Shown one piece after another: positions 18,982-27,665 of a DNA stretch of 64,000 nt. The first letter of the stretch is position 1. Every line of letters starts with the position of its first letter. Both the position numbers and the translations under genes were made by a program. Origin of the DNA: Candidatus Competibacteraceae bacterium (GTDB lineage Bacteria > Pseudomonadota > Gammaproteobacteria > Competibacterales > Competibacteraceae); the NCBI GenBank assembly GCA_016712625.1, contig JADJQQ010000029.1:372001-436000 (forward strand), read 5' to 3'. The notes under the pieces are model-generated. The model did not search any database and was not told the DNA's origin. It saw only the letters and a program-made list of their open reading frames with translations.

Positions 18982-20786
18982 TGCGCCGCAAAGCCACCGA
19001 AACCGCCGCGCGGCAGAATTTTGAGCAAGGCCGGTATTTGGCCAGTCAAGCGCCGCTTGACGCCATCGCCAGCGCGGCTCACATCCGTTTCGACGAAAAG
19101 CAGCAACAGGTCGGCGCCAAGGGCTGGCTCGTATTGTCGCCGGACGGTTATTTTTGGGTGCATCCCAAGCGCTTGGCCGAGCCTGGTGAGTGGGCGCGGG
19201 TGCTGGCGCTGGCTTATGTCTGCCTCGGCTTCGGTTTGGTGCGCCAGCGCGAACCGCAGGTGTTATGGGAAATCGCTGCTTTGCTGGTGGCGGAGCGATT
19301 TTGTCAGGAAGCGGCCATCGGAGTGAGCTCGGAAATTTTCTTGCACCCGCCGATAGAGATTCCGGTCAGTGGCGAAGAACCCTTGTTTCGCGCGCTGGTC
19401 ACCGAGGGCTGTGATCCCGGACTCTTGCTGTGGCACGAAACGCTGTGCGGCAAAGGCCGGACGATGTTTCAGCCGTTAAACGAACCTTCGACTGGCTATA
19501 AACCACACTTGCCGCATTGGCAAAACCTGCTGGCCGATGGCATCGCCCGCAGCGTGGGACAGGCCATCGAAAAAGCCAGCGGCCGAATCAGTGCGAGCGG
19601 GACCGCGCGTCGCTTGACCCCCGGCCTGAAGGCGCAACGCCGTTTGGTCAACAGCCATCCCTTGCTGGGCGCGCTGGCGATCGGTTTTGCTCTGGAAGAA
19701 GACCCGCGCGTTTGCCAGTTGCATGATATCCGGGTAGCCGCCATCGACGTGGGCAGTCGCACCATCTGGATCAATCCGGCGGCGGGCTTAAACGAGGCCG
19801 AATGCCTGTTCGTGTTCGCCCATGAATTATTGCATGCCGGGTTGAACCACAGTTCGCGCCGCCGGGGCCGTGATGCGCTGTTATGGAATGTGGCCTGCGA
19901 TTTCGTCATCAACGGCTGGTTGATCGAAATGGGCATTGGCGCGCCGCCGGTTTTGGGCGTGCTGCACGATCCCGACTTTCAGGGAAAATCCGCCGAGGAG
20001 ATTTACGACCAACTGGCGCGCGATCTGCGCCGCGCCCGCAAGTTGGCGACCTTGCGCGGGCCGGGAATGCCGGATTTATTGGGTCGGGAGGAAGGGAGTA
20101 TCTTTGTCGATGCCGAGGCGTATTGTCGCCGGGCGTTATGGCAAGGGATGGAGCGGTGCCTGATGAGCGGGCGCGGTACCTTGCCAGCGGGACTGGTGGA
20201 AGAAATCCGCAGCTTGGCCCAGCCGCCGATTCCGTGGGACGTGCGGCTGGCCTATTGGTTCGACGAGCATTTTCCGCCGCCGGAGCGGCATCGCAGTTAC
20301 GCCCGACCCTCGCGGCGGCAGAGCAGCACCCCGGAGATTCCCCGTCCGTCGATCCTCAAGCCGCCGGAGGAGGAACGGCGGGCGCGGGTGTTCGGCGTGG
20401 TGCTGGATACCTCCGGCTCAATGGAACCGAAATTGCTCGGCAAGGCCATTGGGGCTATCGCCAGCTACGCTCAGGCGCGGGAGGTGTTTGCGGTGCGGCT
20501 GGTCTATTGCGACGCCACTGCCTACGATGCCGGCTGGCTACCGCCGGAAAGCCTGCTGGAGCGGATCGCGGTGAAAGGCCGAGGCGGGACGGTGTTGCAG
20601 CCAGGGGTAGACTGTTTGCGAAACGCCGCCCGGCGCGGCGATTTTCCGCCCCGCGGGCCGGTGTTGCTGATCACCGATGGCTATTGCGAGGACGTTTTGA
20701 ATATCGACTTCGAACACGCCTTTCTGGTGCCGGAAGGGAACCGGCTGCCGTTCGCGCCGCGTGGCGAGGTGTTTTGGGTAAGGTGA
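18981..20786 (+). CDS. VWA-like/putative metallopeptidase protein (DUF2201/COG3864 type), MoxR partner
   Basis: A 601-residue protein. The middle part has HELLH, an HExxH zinc-peptidase motif at residues 281-285, within FAHELLHAGLNHSSRRRG, followed by NVACDFVINGWLIEMG. The C-terminal third is a VWA-like domain with MIDAS residues DTSGS (Asp476, Ser478, Ser480) and LLITDGYCED. This two-domain layout is the COG3864 family, regularly paired with MoxR ATPases. The metallopeptidase role is a family prediction only. It is translationally coupled to the MoxR gene. The long overlapping readings in other frames are GC-rich shadows. Confidence 0.85.
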   Translation: MRRKATETAARQNFEQGRYLASQAPLDAIASAAHIRFDEKQQQVGAKGWLVLSPDGYFWVHPKRLAEPGEWARVLALAYVCLGFGLVRQREPQVLWEIAALLVAERFCQEAAIGVSSEIFLHPPIEIPVSGEEPLFRALVTEGCDPGLLLWHETLCGKGRTMFQPLNEPSTGYKPHLPHWQNLLADGIARSVGQAIEKASGRISASGTARRLTPGLKAQRRLVNSHPLLGALAIGFALEEDPRVCQLHDIRVAAIDVGSRTIWINPAAGLNEAECLFVFAHELLHAGLNHSSRRRGRDALLWNVACDFVINGWLIEMGIGAPPVLGVLHDPDFQGKSAEEIYDQLARDLRRARKLATLRGPGMPDLLGREEGSIFVDAEAYCRRALWQGMERCLMSGRGTLPAGLVEEIRSLAQPPIPWDVRLAYWFDEHFPPPERHRSYARPSRRQSSTPEIPRPSILKPPEEERRARVFGVVLDTSGSMEPKLLGKAIGAIASYAQAREVFAVRLVYCDATAYDAGWLPPESLLERIAVKGRGGTVLQPGVDCLRNAARRGDFPPRGPVLLITDGYCEDVLNIDFEHAFLVPEGNRLPFAPRGEVFWVR

Positions 20787-20821
20787 TATCGGAAAAAATT
20801 GCTCATCCCTGGCAATCTTTT

Positions 20822-20848
20822 TAGACTAGACTCAATGAACTTAGTCTA
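20822..20848 (+). promoter_or_regulatory. Inverted repeat, candidate toxin-antitoxin operator
   Basis: TAGACTA (20822-20828) and TAGTCTA (20842-20848) form a perfect 7-bp inverted repeat with 20-base centre spacing, about two helical turns. It ends 10 bases before the antitoxin ATG. Phd/YefM antitoxins usually bind such sites in their own promoter. Confidence 0.5.
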
Positions 20849-20858
20849 TGGGCGAACC

Positions 20859-21104
20859 ATGCAAACCATCAATATCCATGAAGCCAAAACGCATCTGTCG
20901 CGACTGGTCGAACAGGCGGCCAGAGGCGAGCCATTCATGATCGCCAAAGCCGGTAAGCCCCTGGTGAAGGTGATGGCGTTGGATGCCCCGGAAGCCGGAC
21001 AACAGCGGCGACTGGGGTTTCTAGCCGGATACCTTGCCGTTCCTGAAGATTTTGATCGCATGGGGGATCAGGAAATCGAGCGGCTATTCGGTGATGAAGC
21101 GTGA
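20859..21104 (+). CDS. Phd/YefM-family antitoxin
   Basis: An 81-residue protein beginning MQTINIHEAKTHLSRLVEQ, with GEPFMIAKAGKPLVKVMAL; this is the standard Phd/YefM DNA-binding fold. The C-terminal tail (EDFDRMGDQEIERLFGDEA) is acidic, as expected for the toxin-neutralising segment. The start is set at 20859; the longer upstream reading crosses the inverted repeat. It overlaps the toxin gene by four bases (ATG within its last codons). It should neutralise the PIN toxin and repress the pair. Confidence 0.88.
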   Translation: MQTINIHEAKTHLSRLVEQAARGEPFMIAKAGKPLVKVMALDAPEAGQQRRLGFLAGYLAVPEDFDRMGDQEIERLFGDEA

Positions 21105-21487
21105 AATGGCTGTTGGACACCCATCTGCTGCTGTGGGCGGCGGGAGCTCCTGAGCGGTTGTCGGTGGAAGCACGAATGCTGCTCAACGATCCAGCGCATG
21201 AACTGCTCTTTAGCACGGCGAGTTTATGGGAAATTGCGATCAAGCACGGATTGGGACGAGCGGATTTCCAGGTGGATTCTCGGTTATTACGTCGTGGTTT
21301 ACTGGATCATGGTTATCACGAAGTGCCGATTACCAGCGCTCACGCCGTGGCGGTCGAAGCCTTACCGCCGCTCCACCAAGACCCGTTCGACCCCCTCCTG
21401 ATCGCTCAGGCATTGGTGGAGGGCATCATGTTGCTGACCGCCGATGAGCGGGTCGCTCAGTACCCTGGCTCGATTAAAAAGGTGTGA
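21101..21487 (+). CDS. PIN-domain toxin (VapC-like)
   Basis: A 128-residue PIN nuclease. The acidic metal-binding residues are visible: Asp6 in LLDTHLLLWA, Glu44 in ASLWEIAIKHG, and the aspartates of DPFDPLLIAQAL and LLTADERV. PIN toxins of this type cleave RNA, often tRNA or rRNA, when the antitoxin is lost. It overlaps the antitoxin gene by four bases. All catalytic positions appear intact. The next gene downstream, 100 bases away, is an RNA-repair methyltransferase; see findings on whether the two are linked. Confidence 0.88.
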   Translation: MKWLLDTHLLLWAAGAPERLSVEARMLLNDPAHELLFSTASLWEIAIKHGLGRADFQVDSRLLRRGLLDHGYHEVPITSAHAVAVEALPPLHQDPFDPLLIAQALVEGIMLLTADERVAQYPGSIKKV

Positions 21488-21587
21488 ACTGTAGGCCCTC
21501 GCCTTGAAAATGCTCTCTTCATGGATCGCAGGTTTGGCAAGGCGGGCGATTTACTAATGGAATCTGGTTCTGAATTAAGGAAAACCG

Positions 21588-23051
21588 ATGTTGCTCACCC
21601 TCACCAATACCCAGCCACCCGCCACTGATCTGGGTTTTTTACTCTACAAACACCCGCAACGCGTGCAGCACTATCCTCTCAGCTTTGGGACGGCCCATGT
21701 GTTTTATCCCGAAGCGGACGCGGCGCGTTGTACCGCCTGTTTGCTGGTCGATGTTGATCCGATTGATCTGGTGCGCGGCAAAGCCACGGCCACCGGCGGC
21801 GGGCTGCTCGATCAATACGTCAACGACCGGCCCTATGCCGCGTCTTCGTTTCTGTCCGTCGCCATCGGGCGGGTCTTTGCAACGGCATTGTCGGGGCGCT
21901 GCGCCGATCACCCGGAATTAGTCAATCGGCCGTTGCCGCTGGTTGCCCATCTGCCGGTCGTGGCCACCCGCGCCGATGAAGGCTTTGTCCCCGCTCTGTT
22001 CGAGCCGCTGGGTTATCGGGTCGAGTGGCAACGGCTGCCGCTGGATGAACAATTCCCCGATTGGGGCCATAGCCCCTATGTGGCCTTGACGCTTTCCGCA
22101 ACGGTTACAGTCAAGACCTTATTGTCACATCTATATGTGTTGCTGCCGGTGCTCGACAACGCCAAGCATTACTGGGTCGGGCAAGATGAACTGGAAAAGC
22201 TGCTACGGCATGGAGCGGATTGGCTGGCCGGGCATCCCGAAAAAGCGCGCATCGCCCGTCGTTATCTGCGCCACCAATGGAGCTTGGCGCGCGAGGCGTT
22301 GGCCCGGCTGGACGTGGTGGAGGAGGATGCGCCAGACGCAACGCCTCCAGAGGCGACGACTGGCGAATCAGTAACGGCGTCTGATTTGGCCTCGATCACG
22401 GTCGAGGAAGCGGCGGTCGAAGCGCCGCTGTCGCTCAATGAAACGCGGATTCGGACGGTGATTGCCGAACTGGAGGCGGCAAAAGTCCAGACCGTGGTCG
22501 ATCTTGGTTGCGGTGACGGCAAGCTGTTGTCGCGCTTGTTAAAAGAGCAACGCTTGACCCGCTTGGTGGGGCTGGATGTGTCGGTGCGCGCCCTGGAAAT
22601 CGCCGCCGACCGCTTGCGGCTCGACCGTCTGCCACAGCGGCAGCGGGAACGGATTCAACTGCTGCATGGCGGCTTGACCTACCGCGATGCTCGCATCGAA
22701 GGTTTCGAGGCCGCCACCGCCATCGAGGTGATCGAACATCTGGATGAAAACCGGCTGGCGGCCTTCGAGCGGGTGTTGTTCCAATGTGCGCGGCCGAAGT
22801 GGGTCATCGTGACCACGCCGAATGTCGAATACAACGTCAATTATCCGTTCTTACCGGCTGGTCAGTTGCGGCATCCCGATCACCGCTTCGAGTGGACACG
22901 CGCCGCGTTCGAAACATGGGGCCAGCGCGCCGCCGCCACCTTCGGCTATGGCGTGCGCTTTGCGCCGGTCGGTACGGTCGATCCCGCCGTCGGCCCGCCC
23001 ACCCAAATGGCGGTATTCGCCCGTGACGATGGGCGGGGAGACGACGCATGA
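21588..23051 (+). CDS. hen1: RNA 3'-terminal ribose 2'-O-methyltransferase Hen1
   Basis: A 487-residue bacterial Hen1. Residues 1 to about 260 form the bacterial N-terminal domain that activates the partner ligase (YPLSFGTAHVFYPEADAARC, LLDQYVNDRPYAASSFLSVA). The C-terminal methyltransferase has the SAM motif VVDLGCGDGKLLS, the metal motif EVIEHL (Glu, Glu, His) and the downstream HPDHRFEWTRAAF carrying the last histidine, as in characterised Hen1 enzymes. It methylates the 2'-OH of the broken 3' end before ligation, which protects the repaired site from being cut again. The gene overlaps the Pnkp gene by four bases (ATGA). The stretch at residues 250-285 is an alanine/glutamate-rich linker. 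Confidence 0.93.
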   Translation: MLLTLTNTQPPATDLGFLLYKHPQRVQHYPLSFGTAHVFYPEADAARCTACLLVDVDPIDLVRGKATATGGGLLDQYVNDRPYAASSFLSVAIGRVFATALSGRCADHPELVNRPLPLVAHLPVVATRADEGFVPALFEPLGYRVEWQRLPLDEQFPDWGHSPYVALTLSATVTVKTLLSHLYVLLPVLDNAKHYWVGQDELEKLLRHGADWLAGHPEKARIARRYLRHQWSLAREALARLDVVEEDAPDATPPEATTGESVTASDLASITVEEAAVEAPLSLNETRIRTVIAELEAAKVQTVVDLGCGDGKLLSRLLKEQRLTRLVGLDVSVRALEIAADRLRLDRLPQRQRERIQLLHGGLTYRDARIEGFEAATAIEVIEHLDENRLAAFERVLFQCARPKWVIVTTPNVEYNVNYPFLPAGQLRHPDHRFEWTRAAFETWGQRAAATFGYGVRFAPVGTVDPAVGPPTQMAVFARDDGRGDDA

Positions 23052-25600
23052 ACATCACCGTTCCCGAACTGTCGCTGGTGGTGCTGATCGGCGCGTCCGG
23101 CGGCGGCAAATCCACCTTTGCCCGCCGCCACTTTCTGCCCACCGAGGTCATTTCTTCCGATACTTGTCGCGGGCTGGTGGCCGATGATGAAAACGACCAG
23201 TCAGCCACGCCGGATGCGTTTGATACTCTGCATTACATTGCCGGTAAACGCCTGAAAGGCGGGCGGTTGGCGGTGGTGGACGCCACCAATGTCCGCGCCG
23301 AAGATCGCAAGCCGCTGGTGCAACTGGCGCGCGACTACCACTGTCTGCCGGTCGCTATTGTGTTCGATTTGCCGGAACGGGTGTGCCGAGAACGTAATGC
23401 CGAGCGACCTGATCGCGACTTCGGCCCGCATGTCATCCGCAATCAAATAGGTAGTCTGCATCGTTCGCTGCGCGGCTTGGAGCGCGAAGGCTTCCGCTAC
23501 GTCTATATGCTGCGCTCGACGGCGGACGTGGAGGCCGTGACCATCGAACGGCAACCACTGTGGAACAATAAGAAAACCGAAACGGGGCCGTTCGATATCA
23601 TCGGCGATGTCCACGGTTGTTTCGACGAACTGTGCCGCCTGCTCGGCCGGCTCGGCTATCAACTCGACCGCGGCGGCGAGCGGTGGCGACTGTCGCACCC
23701 GCACGGGCGGAAAGTGGTGTTTGTTGGCGATCTGGTGGATCGTGGCCCCGGCACGCCGGACGTGTTGCGGCTGGCGATGGCCGCCATCCACAGCGGCGAC
23801 GGCTATTGCGTGATCGGCAATCACGATCTGAAGCTATACAAAGCGTTGCGTGGAAAGCAGGTCAAAATCAGCCATGGGCTGGCCGAATCATTGGAGCAAC
23901 TGGGCCGCGAGTCCGACGACTTCCGCGCCGAGGCGATGAAATTCCTCGACGGATTGGTCAGTCATTACGTGTTCGACGGCGGACGGTTGGTAGTAGCGCA
24001 CGCGGGTTTACGCGCCGAAATGCAGGGGCGCGGCTCCGGCAAGGTGCGCGAATTCGCGATGTACGGCGAAACCACCGGCGAAACCGACGAGTATGGCCTG
24101 CCGGTGCGGTACAACTGGGCGGCGGATTATCGCGGTACGGCGCTGGTGGCTTATGGCCATACACCGGTATTGAATGCCGAATGGTTCAATAACACCATTT
24201 GCTTGGATACCGGCTGCGTGTTTGGCGGGCGATTGACCGCGCTGCGCTATCCCGAACGCGAACTGGTGGCGGAACCCGCGTTGCGGATGTATTACGAACC
24301 GCTGCGGCCGTTGGAGCCAGCGACCAGTGGTTCCTTGTCAATGCAGCAGGAAGCGGATGATTTGCTCGATCTGGCCGATTGTTCGGGCAAGCGCATCCTG
24401 CATCCCCGACTGGGGCATAGCGTGACGATCCGCCCGGAAAACGCCGCCGCCGCCCTGGAAGTGATGAGCCGCTTTGCCGCTAACCCGAAATGGTTGGTGT
24501 ATTTGCCGCCCACCATGTCGCCAGCGGAAACCAGCGAGCGGGAGGGATTTTTGGAGCATCCCGCCGAAGCGCTCGATTACTACCGCCGGGCCGGGATCGG
24601 TGCGGTGGTGTGCCAAGAAAAACACATGGGTTCGCGCGCCGTGGTGGTGATCGCCAAGGATGAAGCGGCGGCCCAAGCCCGGTTTGGCATCGCCAACGAA
24701 GGGCAGGGCATCGTTTACACGCGCACCGGTCGGCGCTTTTTCACTGATGGCGAAATGGAGCGGCACTTATTGGGGCGGCTGGCCGGCGCCTTGAGCGCGG
24801 CCGGTTTTTGGGAAGCGTTCAACAGCGATTGGTTTGTACTGGATTGCGAGTTGATGCCCTGGTCGCTGAAAGCGCGTGAACTGCTGATCCGCCAATATGC
24901 CGCTGTCGGCGCGGCCAGCGGGGCGATGCTGGCGCAAACCCATCAGTTGCTGGAAATGGCTGGCGGACGTGGGATCGACATCGGCGAGTTATCCGCCGGT
25001 TATGCCGAACGCTGGCGCGATGCCCAGCGCTTTACCGACGCCTACCGCCGTTATTGCTGGCCGGTCACCTCTATTGATGATGTGCGCCTGGCTCCCTTTC
25101 ATCTCTTGGCTTCGGAAGGCGGAGTGCATATCAACCAGACCCATGTGTGGCATATGGAGCAATTGCACAGGTTGGCGGCGGCGGATGCGTCGCTGTTGCT
25201 AGCGACCCATTATCGAGTGGCGGATTTGGCGGATGAAGCGGCTTGCGAAAGCGTGATCGACTGGTGGCTCGATTTAACGGAGAAAGGCGGCGAGGGGATG
25301 GTGGTCAAACCGCTGGATTTCGTCTCTGGAGAGGGTCAAAGCCGGATTCAACCGGCGGTTAAATGTCGGGGCCGCGAGTATTTGCGGATCATCTACGGTC
25401 CGGAATACACCGAGGCCCGGCATTTATCCCGTTTGCGGCGGCGGTCGCTGGGCGGCAAGCGGGCGCTGGCCTGGCGGGAATTTACGCTCGGTCTGGAAGC
25501 CTTGGAGCGGTTCATTGCTCGTAAACCGTTGCGGCAGGTCCATGAGTGCGTGTTTGGGGTGTTGGCGCTGGAATCGGAGCCGGTCGATCCAAGGTTATGA
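23048..25600 (+). CDS. pnkp: Polynucleotide kinase-phosphatase-ligase Pnkp
   Basis: An 850-residue three-domain RNA-repair enzyme. The kinase has P-loop GASGGGKST (Lys21) and VVDATNVRAEDR. The phosphatase (about 175-420) has metallophosphoesterase motifs DIIGDVHGC, FVGDLVDRGPG, VIGNHDLKL and VAHAGLR. The C-terminal adenylyltransferase/ligase has motif I KHMGSR with nucleophile Lys525, and later VLDCELMPWS and EGMVVKPLDF. It phosphorylates 5'-OH ends, removes 2',3'-cyclic or 3' phosphates and, with Hen1, seals RNA. Full length and all three active sites look intact. Its start overlaps the hen1 stop, so the heterodimer partners are translated together. Confidence 0.95.
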   Translation: MNITVPELSLVVLIGASGGGKSTFARRHFLPTEVISSDTCRGLVADDENDQSATPDAFDTLHYIAGKRLKGGRLAVVDATNVRAEDRKPLVQLARDYHCLPVAIVFDLPERVCRERNAERPDRDFGPHVIRNQIGSLHRSLRGLEREGFRYVYMLRSTADVEAVTIERQPLWNNKKTETGPFDIIGDVHGCFDELCRLLGRLGYQLDRGGERWRLSHPHGRKVVFVGDLVDRGPGTPDVLRLAMAAIHSGDGYCVIGNHDLKLYKALRGKQVKISHGLAESLEQLGRESDDFRAEAMKFLDGLVSHYVFDGGRLVVAHAGLRAEMQGRGSGKVREFAMYGETTGETDEYGLPVRYNWAADYRGTALVAYGHTPVLNAEWFNNTICLDTGCVFGGRLTALRYPERELVAEPALRMYYEPLRPLEPATSGSLSMQQEADDLLDLADCSGKRILHPRLGHSVTIRPENAAAALEVMSRFAANPKWLVYLPPTMSPAETSEREGFLEHPAEALDYYRRAGIGAVVCQEKHMGSRAVVVIAKDEAAAQARFGIANEGQGIVYTRTGRRFFTDGEMERHLLGRLAGALSAAGFWEAFNSDWFVLDCELMPWSLKARELLIRQYAAVGAASGAMLAQTHQLLEMAGGRGIDIGELSAGYAERWRDAQRFTDAYRRYCWPVTSIDDVRLAPFHLLASEGGVHINQTHVWHMEQLHRLAAADASLLLATHYRVADLADEAACESVIDWWLDLTEKGGEGMVVKPLDFVSGEGQSRIQPAVKCRGREYLRIIYGPEYTEARHLSRLRRRSLGGKRALAWREFTLGLEALERFIARKPLRQVHECVFGVLALESEPVDPRL

Positions 25601-25723
25601 ACTCTTGATGCTGTGACTCAGGGGGTTGTGATGGAGGGGCTTGATGTGGGGCGGCGTGAAGCGGATAAAGGCCAATAAAACTTCACTAAGATGTCCTAAT
25701 TTTATAGGAATTATTATAAATCT

Positions 25724-25759
25724 TAGGCTCTTAGAGAGCGCCCTCTACCTAAGAGCCTA
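25724..25759. terminator. 11-bp hairpin between convergent genes
   Basis: Perfect arms TAGGCTCTTAG (25724-25734) and CTAAGAGCCTA (25749-25759), with a further inner AGAG/CTCT pairing. It sits between the convergent ends of pnkp and the acyl-CoA ligase gene, so it can act in both directions. A weaker TTTATA/TATAAA pairing lies just before it. Confidence 0.55.
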
Positions 25760-25772
25760 TCGGGGATGGATT

Positions 25773-27332
25773 TCAGGAAAATATCGTGACCAAGGCATTA
25801 CGGTTCAGTTTTCCAGCGCCGGTGAGCGGCAATTCGGCGGCCGGCCGGATTTGTTTGGGAATCTTATAATCGGCCAAATGGTCTCGGCAAAATGCTTTTA
25901 GCTCATCTTCCGACACCATCTTGCCCGCGTGGAAGACTACCAATGCCATGGGTGCTTGTCCCCATTTTGGATCGGCAATGCCAGCACAGATCGCCCCAGC
26001 GACGGCAGGGTGTTTCATCAGGGCTTGCTCGATTTCCTCTGGCGAGATGTTTTCTCCGCCAGAGATAAACATGTTATCCGCCCGCCCTTTGATGGAAATT
26101 AAACCCTCCTGATCCCGTACCGCCAAATCGCCGGTATAAATCCAGCCGTCTTGATTGATGACTTTTTCAGTTCGGGTCGGATCGTGCAGATAGCCGTCGA
26201 AGTTATGGGGGCTACGCAGGCAGAGAACGCCGATTTCACCTCGCTGGACTTCTTTCCCGGATTCCTGATCGACGATTTTGGCGTCGCAGTGAAACATGGA
26301 GGTACCGATGCTGGCCGAATGCGCCAGCAGCTCATCCAGTGAAGCGGAGCGCGGGATATAGGCAAAATTGGAGGGGCCAGCCTCTGTCATCCCGTAGGTT
26401 TGACTGATCGGAATACCTTTATCCAGAAAGACTTGCATCACGGCTTTTGAACACGGCGCGGCGGCTGTGGTGATCGCTTTCAATTTTGAGAAATCGGTTG
26501 CGCCAAATTTTGGATGAGCGATCAGGAATTGCAGCATCGCTTCCACCGCGCCGAAATTCTCAACCCGTCCTTCATTGATCAGTTCCAGCATCAGGCCCGG
26601 ATTGAATTCGCGCAGCAAAATACTGGTAATGCCAGCGTGAAATAACGGCGTAAAAGTATTCCAGCCACCGATGTGAAAGAATGGGAAAGTAATCAGCACA
26701 TTCTGATAGCTTCCCGCCAGTCCTGTGGCGAGAATATCAAACGAGTTCCAGACCATTTGCCGGTGAGAGACGATGCAAATTTTCGGCACCGCGGTTGTCC
26801 CGCCGGTATGGACGTATAAGCAACTATCATTCATCGCCAGCGGGATATTTACTTCGCTGGGAGCGGTTTTGAGGATGACGCTCTCAAAAATGTTCTGGTC
26901 ATCATCAAGGTTGATTGTCCCGCCAACCGAGGAGGGAAGCGATAAGGTCGAGACCAGTTCGGTAAAGACGTTTTCGTAAAAAAGGACGCTCGGCTTAAGA
27001 CGAGCCATCAAGTCATCCAACTCTGGCTTTTTCAACCGCTGGCTCAACGGCGCTAAAATAATGCCCAATTTGCCGCAGGCGAGATAAATGTCGATGGCTT
27101 CAATCCGATTGCGGCAAATCAGCGTGATGACATCGCCTTTGCGCAAGCCCAGCTCATCGCGCAGATAGACGCCCACCCGGCAAGCCCGGTCATTCATTTC
27201 CGCAAAGGTATAAGTCTTTTTCGTGGATGAGTCATAAAGGGCGGTGCGATGGGGTGTCAGGGCCGCGCGGCGTCCCGCCCAATCGCCAACCCAGTTCATG
27301 GGTAGATCGTCATAGTGCGCAATGAATCCCAT
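25773..27332 (-). CDS. Acyl-CoA ligase (class I adenylate-forming)
   Basis: A 519-residue AMP-binding enzyme. Motifs: P-loop variant YVHTGGTTAVPK, SQTYGMTEAGPS, IYTGDLAVRD, IKGRADNMFISGGENISPEEIE and the C-terminal lysine region LTGAGKLNRNAL. It adenylates a carboxylic acid and transfers it to CoA. It resembles medium-chain or aromatic/alicyclic acid CoA ligases; the substrate cannot be fixed. It is encoded - strand, downstream of prpE with 333 bases between. A role in feeding the acyl-CoA pathway encoded further right is plausible. Confidence 0.82.
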   Translation of the reverse strand: MGFIAHYDDLPMNWVGDWAGRRAALTPHRTALYDSSTKKTYTFAEMNDRACRVGVYLRDELGLRKGDVITLICRNRIEAIDIYLACGKLGIILAPLSQRLKKPELDDLMARLKPSVLFYENVFTELVSTLSLPSSVGGTINLDDDQNIFESVILKTAPSEVNIPLAMNDSCLYVHTGGTTAVPKICIVSHRQMVWNSFDILATGLAGSYQNVLITFPFFHIGGWNTFTPLFHAGITSILLREFNPGLMLELINEGRVENFGAVEAMLQFLIAHPKFGATDFSKLKAITTAAAPCSKAVMQVFLDKGIPISQTYGMTEAGPSNFAYIPRSASLDELLAHSASIGTSMFHCDAKIVDQESGKEVQRGEIGVLCLRSPHNFDGYLHDPTRTEKVINQDGWIYTGDLAVRDQEGLISIKGRADNMFISGGENISPEEIEQALMKHPAVAGAICAGIADPKWGQAPMALVVFHAGKMVSEDELKAFCRDHLADYKIPKQIRPAAELPLTGAGKLNRNALVTIFS

Positions 27333-27590
27333 GGCTGTTCGCTCCCAAAAACCTATTCAACGATAAACGATATCCTCGATACTTCGGCGCGACAGGCCGC
27401 TGCTACGAGAAATGGCTTGTGAAGTATAGGTGGAATTAACAAGTGCGGGTCAATAGAACCGTCACCCGAAAACTGTCGATCTGACGCGGGATACGGCCAA
27501 ATCCACGCTATAGTTCAGGCATGGCTTTTCGAGGCGGGGTGAGTGAGGCGTCAGCATCCCGTTCCGGCATGGAGCGCGCCAACCATCTCA

Positions 27591-27620
27591 CGCCGCCGAC
27601 CGTTTTTCAGGCCGGCGGCG
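27591..27620 (-). terminator. GC hairpin after prpE
   Basis: Arms CGCCGCCG (27591-27598) and CGGCGGCG (27613-27620) lie 46 bases past the prpE stop in the 27333-27665 gap. No T-run follows on the - strand, so it is a possible transcript-end structure only. The rest of the gap holds no gene that I can support. Confidence 0.35.
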
Positions 27621-27665
27621 CGTCGTGGCTTGATAAGCCGGCCGGGTTTATCCGCCGATTGCGCC

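Noticed and set aside
19883..20824. A 313-aa + frame inside the VWA gene
   Set aside because: Arg/Gly/Ala-rich reading in another frame of a gene with clear HExxH and MIDAS motifs.
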